Below, piece after piece: positions 63,503 through 64,000 of a stretch of DNA of 64,000 nt. Each line of letters begins with the position of its first letter. Within the stretch, counting starts at the first letter, position 1. This DNA comes from Acidobacteriota bacterium (GTDB lineage Bacteria; Acidobacteriota; Holophagae; Acanthopleuribacterales; Acanthopleuribacteraceae). The notes beneath the pieces were generated by a model, which was not told where the DNA came from, made no database searches, and worked only from the letters and a program-made list of their open reading frames with translations. The stretch lies in contig JACJWC010000010.1 of NCBI GenBank assembly GCA_020637335.1, positions 140,001-204,000 on the forward strand, written 5' to 3'. The position numbers and the translations under genes are program-made.

Positions 63503-64000
63503 TTATTGGGGTTGTGGACCAGACAGCGGTTCGCCCTGGTAACTTTTGTAATGTTCGGTTTTCAGTTGACCGCGCGTGTCGAAAGTGCGCAACAACTGAC
63601 CGCGGGCATCAAATTGGAAACGAATGGTAAACCCACGCGCATCGGTTATGGATGTCACCTGGCGGTGGTGGGGGTGATAACCAAAGATGGAGACGCCCGC
63701 TTCTGATTTATAAGTTTCATCACCCGGTGCGCCAGGATTGGTTGCTGCCGGATAAATGGCCAGGTCATCAAGGGTGCCATTGCTACAGGAAAGGGTGATG
63801 GTTGTGGGCAACGCTCCTTTTTTACGCACCCAATACCATTGGCGATTGCCCAGATTTTCGACTTTGGAGACCGTTGCGCCAGAGAGCGCTCCCGAAAGGC
63901 TGGGAACCGGGCCGGTTGTACTGACAAAACAAGAAATCCAGTATTGGGTTCGGCTATCTTCGACTCCGTCAGCTGAATAGGCATTCCCGCTGGGTTTATC
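63503..64000 (-). CDS. C-terminal end of a YD-repeat (RHS-like) protein, running past the window edge
   Basis: The frame is open from the window end to a stop at 63503 (165 codons). The last part, TSITDARGFTIRFQFDARGQ followed by LLRTFDTRGQLKTEHYKSYQ, has the rhythm of YD repeats and ends without an RHS core or toxin tip. The upstream part is a beta-rich region (YWISCFVSTTGPVPS, RQWYWVRKKGALPTTIT). It ends 57 nt before the LRR gene on the same strand, so it is probably the preceding cistron of this operon. The N-terminus is outside the window. Confidence 0.65.
   Translation of the reverse strand, partial: DKPSGNAYSADGVEDSRTQYWISCFVSTTGPVPSLSGALSGATVSKVENLGNRQWYWVRKKGALPTTITLSCSNGTLDDLAIYPAATNPGAPGDETYKSEAGVSIFGYHPHHRQVTSITDARGFTIRFQFDARGQLLRTFDTRGQLKTEHYKSYQGEPLSGPQPQ

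Overview
The window comes from a Gram-negative, diderm bacterium of moderate GC content. Diderm features are an outer-membrane beta-barrel, an alpha-2-macroglobulin lipoprotein paired with PbpC, and a gene in the lolB position. Folate-dependent TrmFO, membrane-bound pyrophosphatase, IcmF, two eukaryotic-type Ser/Thr kinases, DUF1501/DUF1549-type proteins and an exosortase H/IPTL-CTERM system occur together. That combination fits Acidobacteriota (Holophagae/Acanthopleuribacter-like) best, or another deep-branching diderm group. The taxonomic call is inference, because no rRNA is present.

0-20.8 kb is a dense minus-strand housekeeping region. A near-continuous gene train runs prs-rplY-pth-hppA-rpsF-rpsR-two small genes-trmFO-sppA-xrtH-XrtH-associated membrane protein-pabA. 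Upstream of it lie tRNA-Gln with its own promoter and terminator, a hybrid histidine kinase, ispE, a small protein in the lolB slot, a TPR protein, aroB, RNase P RNA (rnpB), a SanA/YdcF-like protein, a four-cluster ferredoxin and a class I aminotransferase. As I recall it, the TPR-lolB-ispE-tRNAGln-prs-rplY-pth order is that of pseudomonads.

20.9-32.6 kb is mostly plus strand: icmF (fused acyl-CoA mutase with its GTPase chaperone), a periplasmic thioredoxin, a membrane protein, a diguanylate cyclase (minus), a secreted hypothetical, a large Ser/Thr kinase followed by an outer-membrane barrel, and a second kinase. 32.6-43.9 kb (minus) holds an SRAP protein, pbpC with the alpha-2-macroglobulin gene, a membrane protein and scpA-scpB. 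44.1-48.8 kb (plus) holds an IPTL-CTERM protein with a clear promoter and terminator, then a DUF1501 / DUF1549-DUF1553 / TlpA-like cluster. 48.85-49.37 kb has no convincing gene. It contains several hairpins ending in an intrinsic terminator and may encode a structured RNA.

49.2-64 kb (minus) is an accessory block of very large exported proteins in one apparent operon. In transcription order these are the tail of a YD-repeat protein, a CARDB-LRR protein, a small transthyretin-like protein, an IPTL-CTERM beta-propeller, a Fn3/'YW-x-G-x-x-W' repeat protein, an RHS core protein with an AT-rich tip, and a small AT-rich membrane protein that looks like its immunity partner. The Fn3 and RHS reading frames appear to be one gene of about 3,180 codons split by a one-base shift at a T5 run, since a repeat domain continues across the break. 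Exosortase H at the left end and two IPTL-CTERM proteins in the right third link the two ends of the window.
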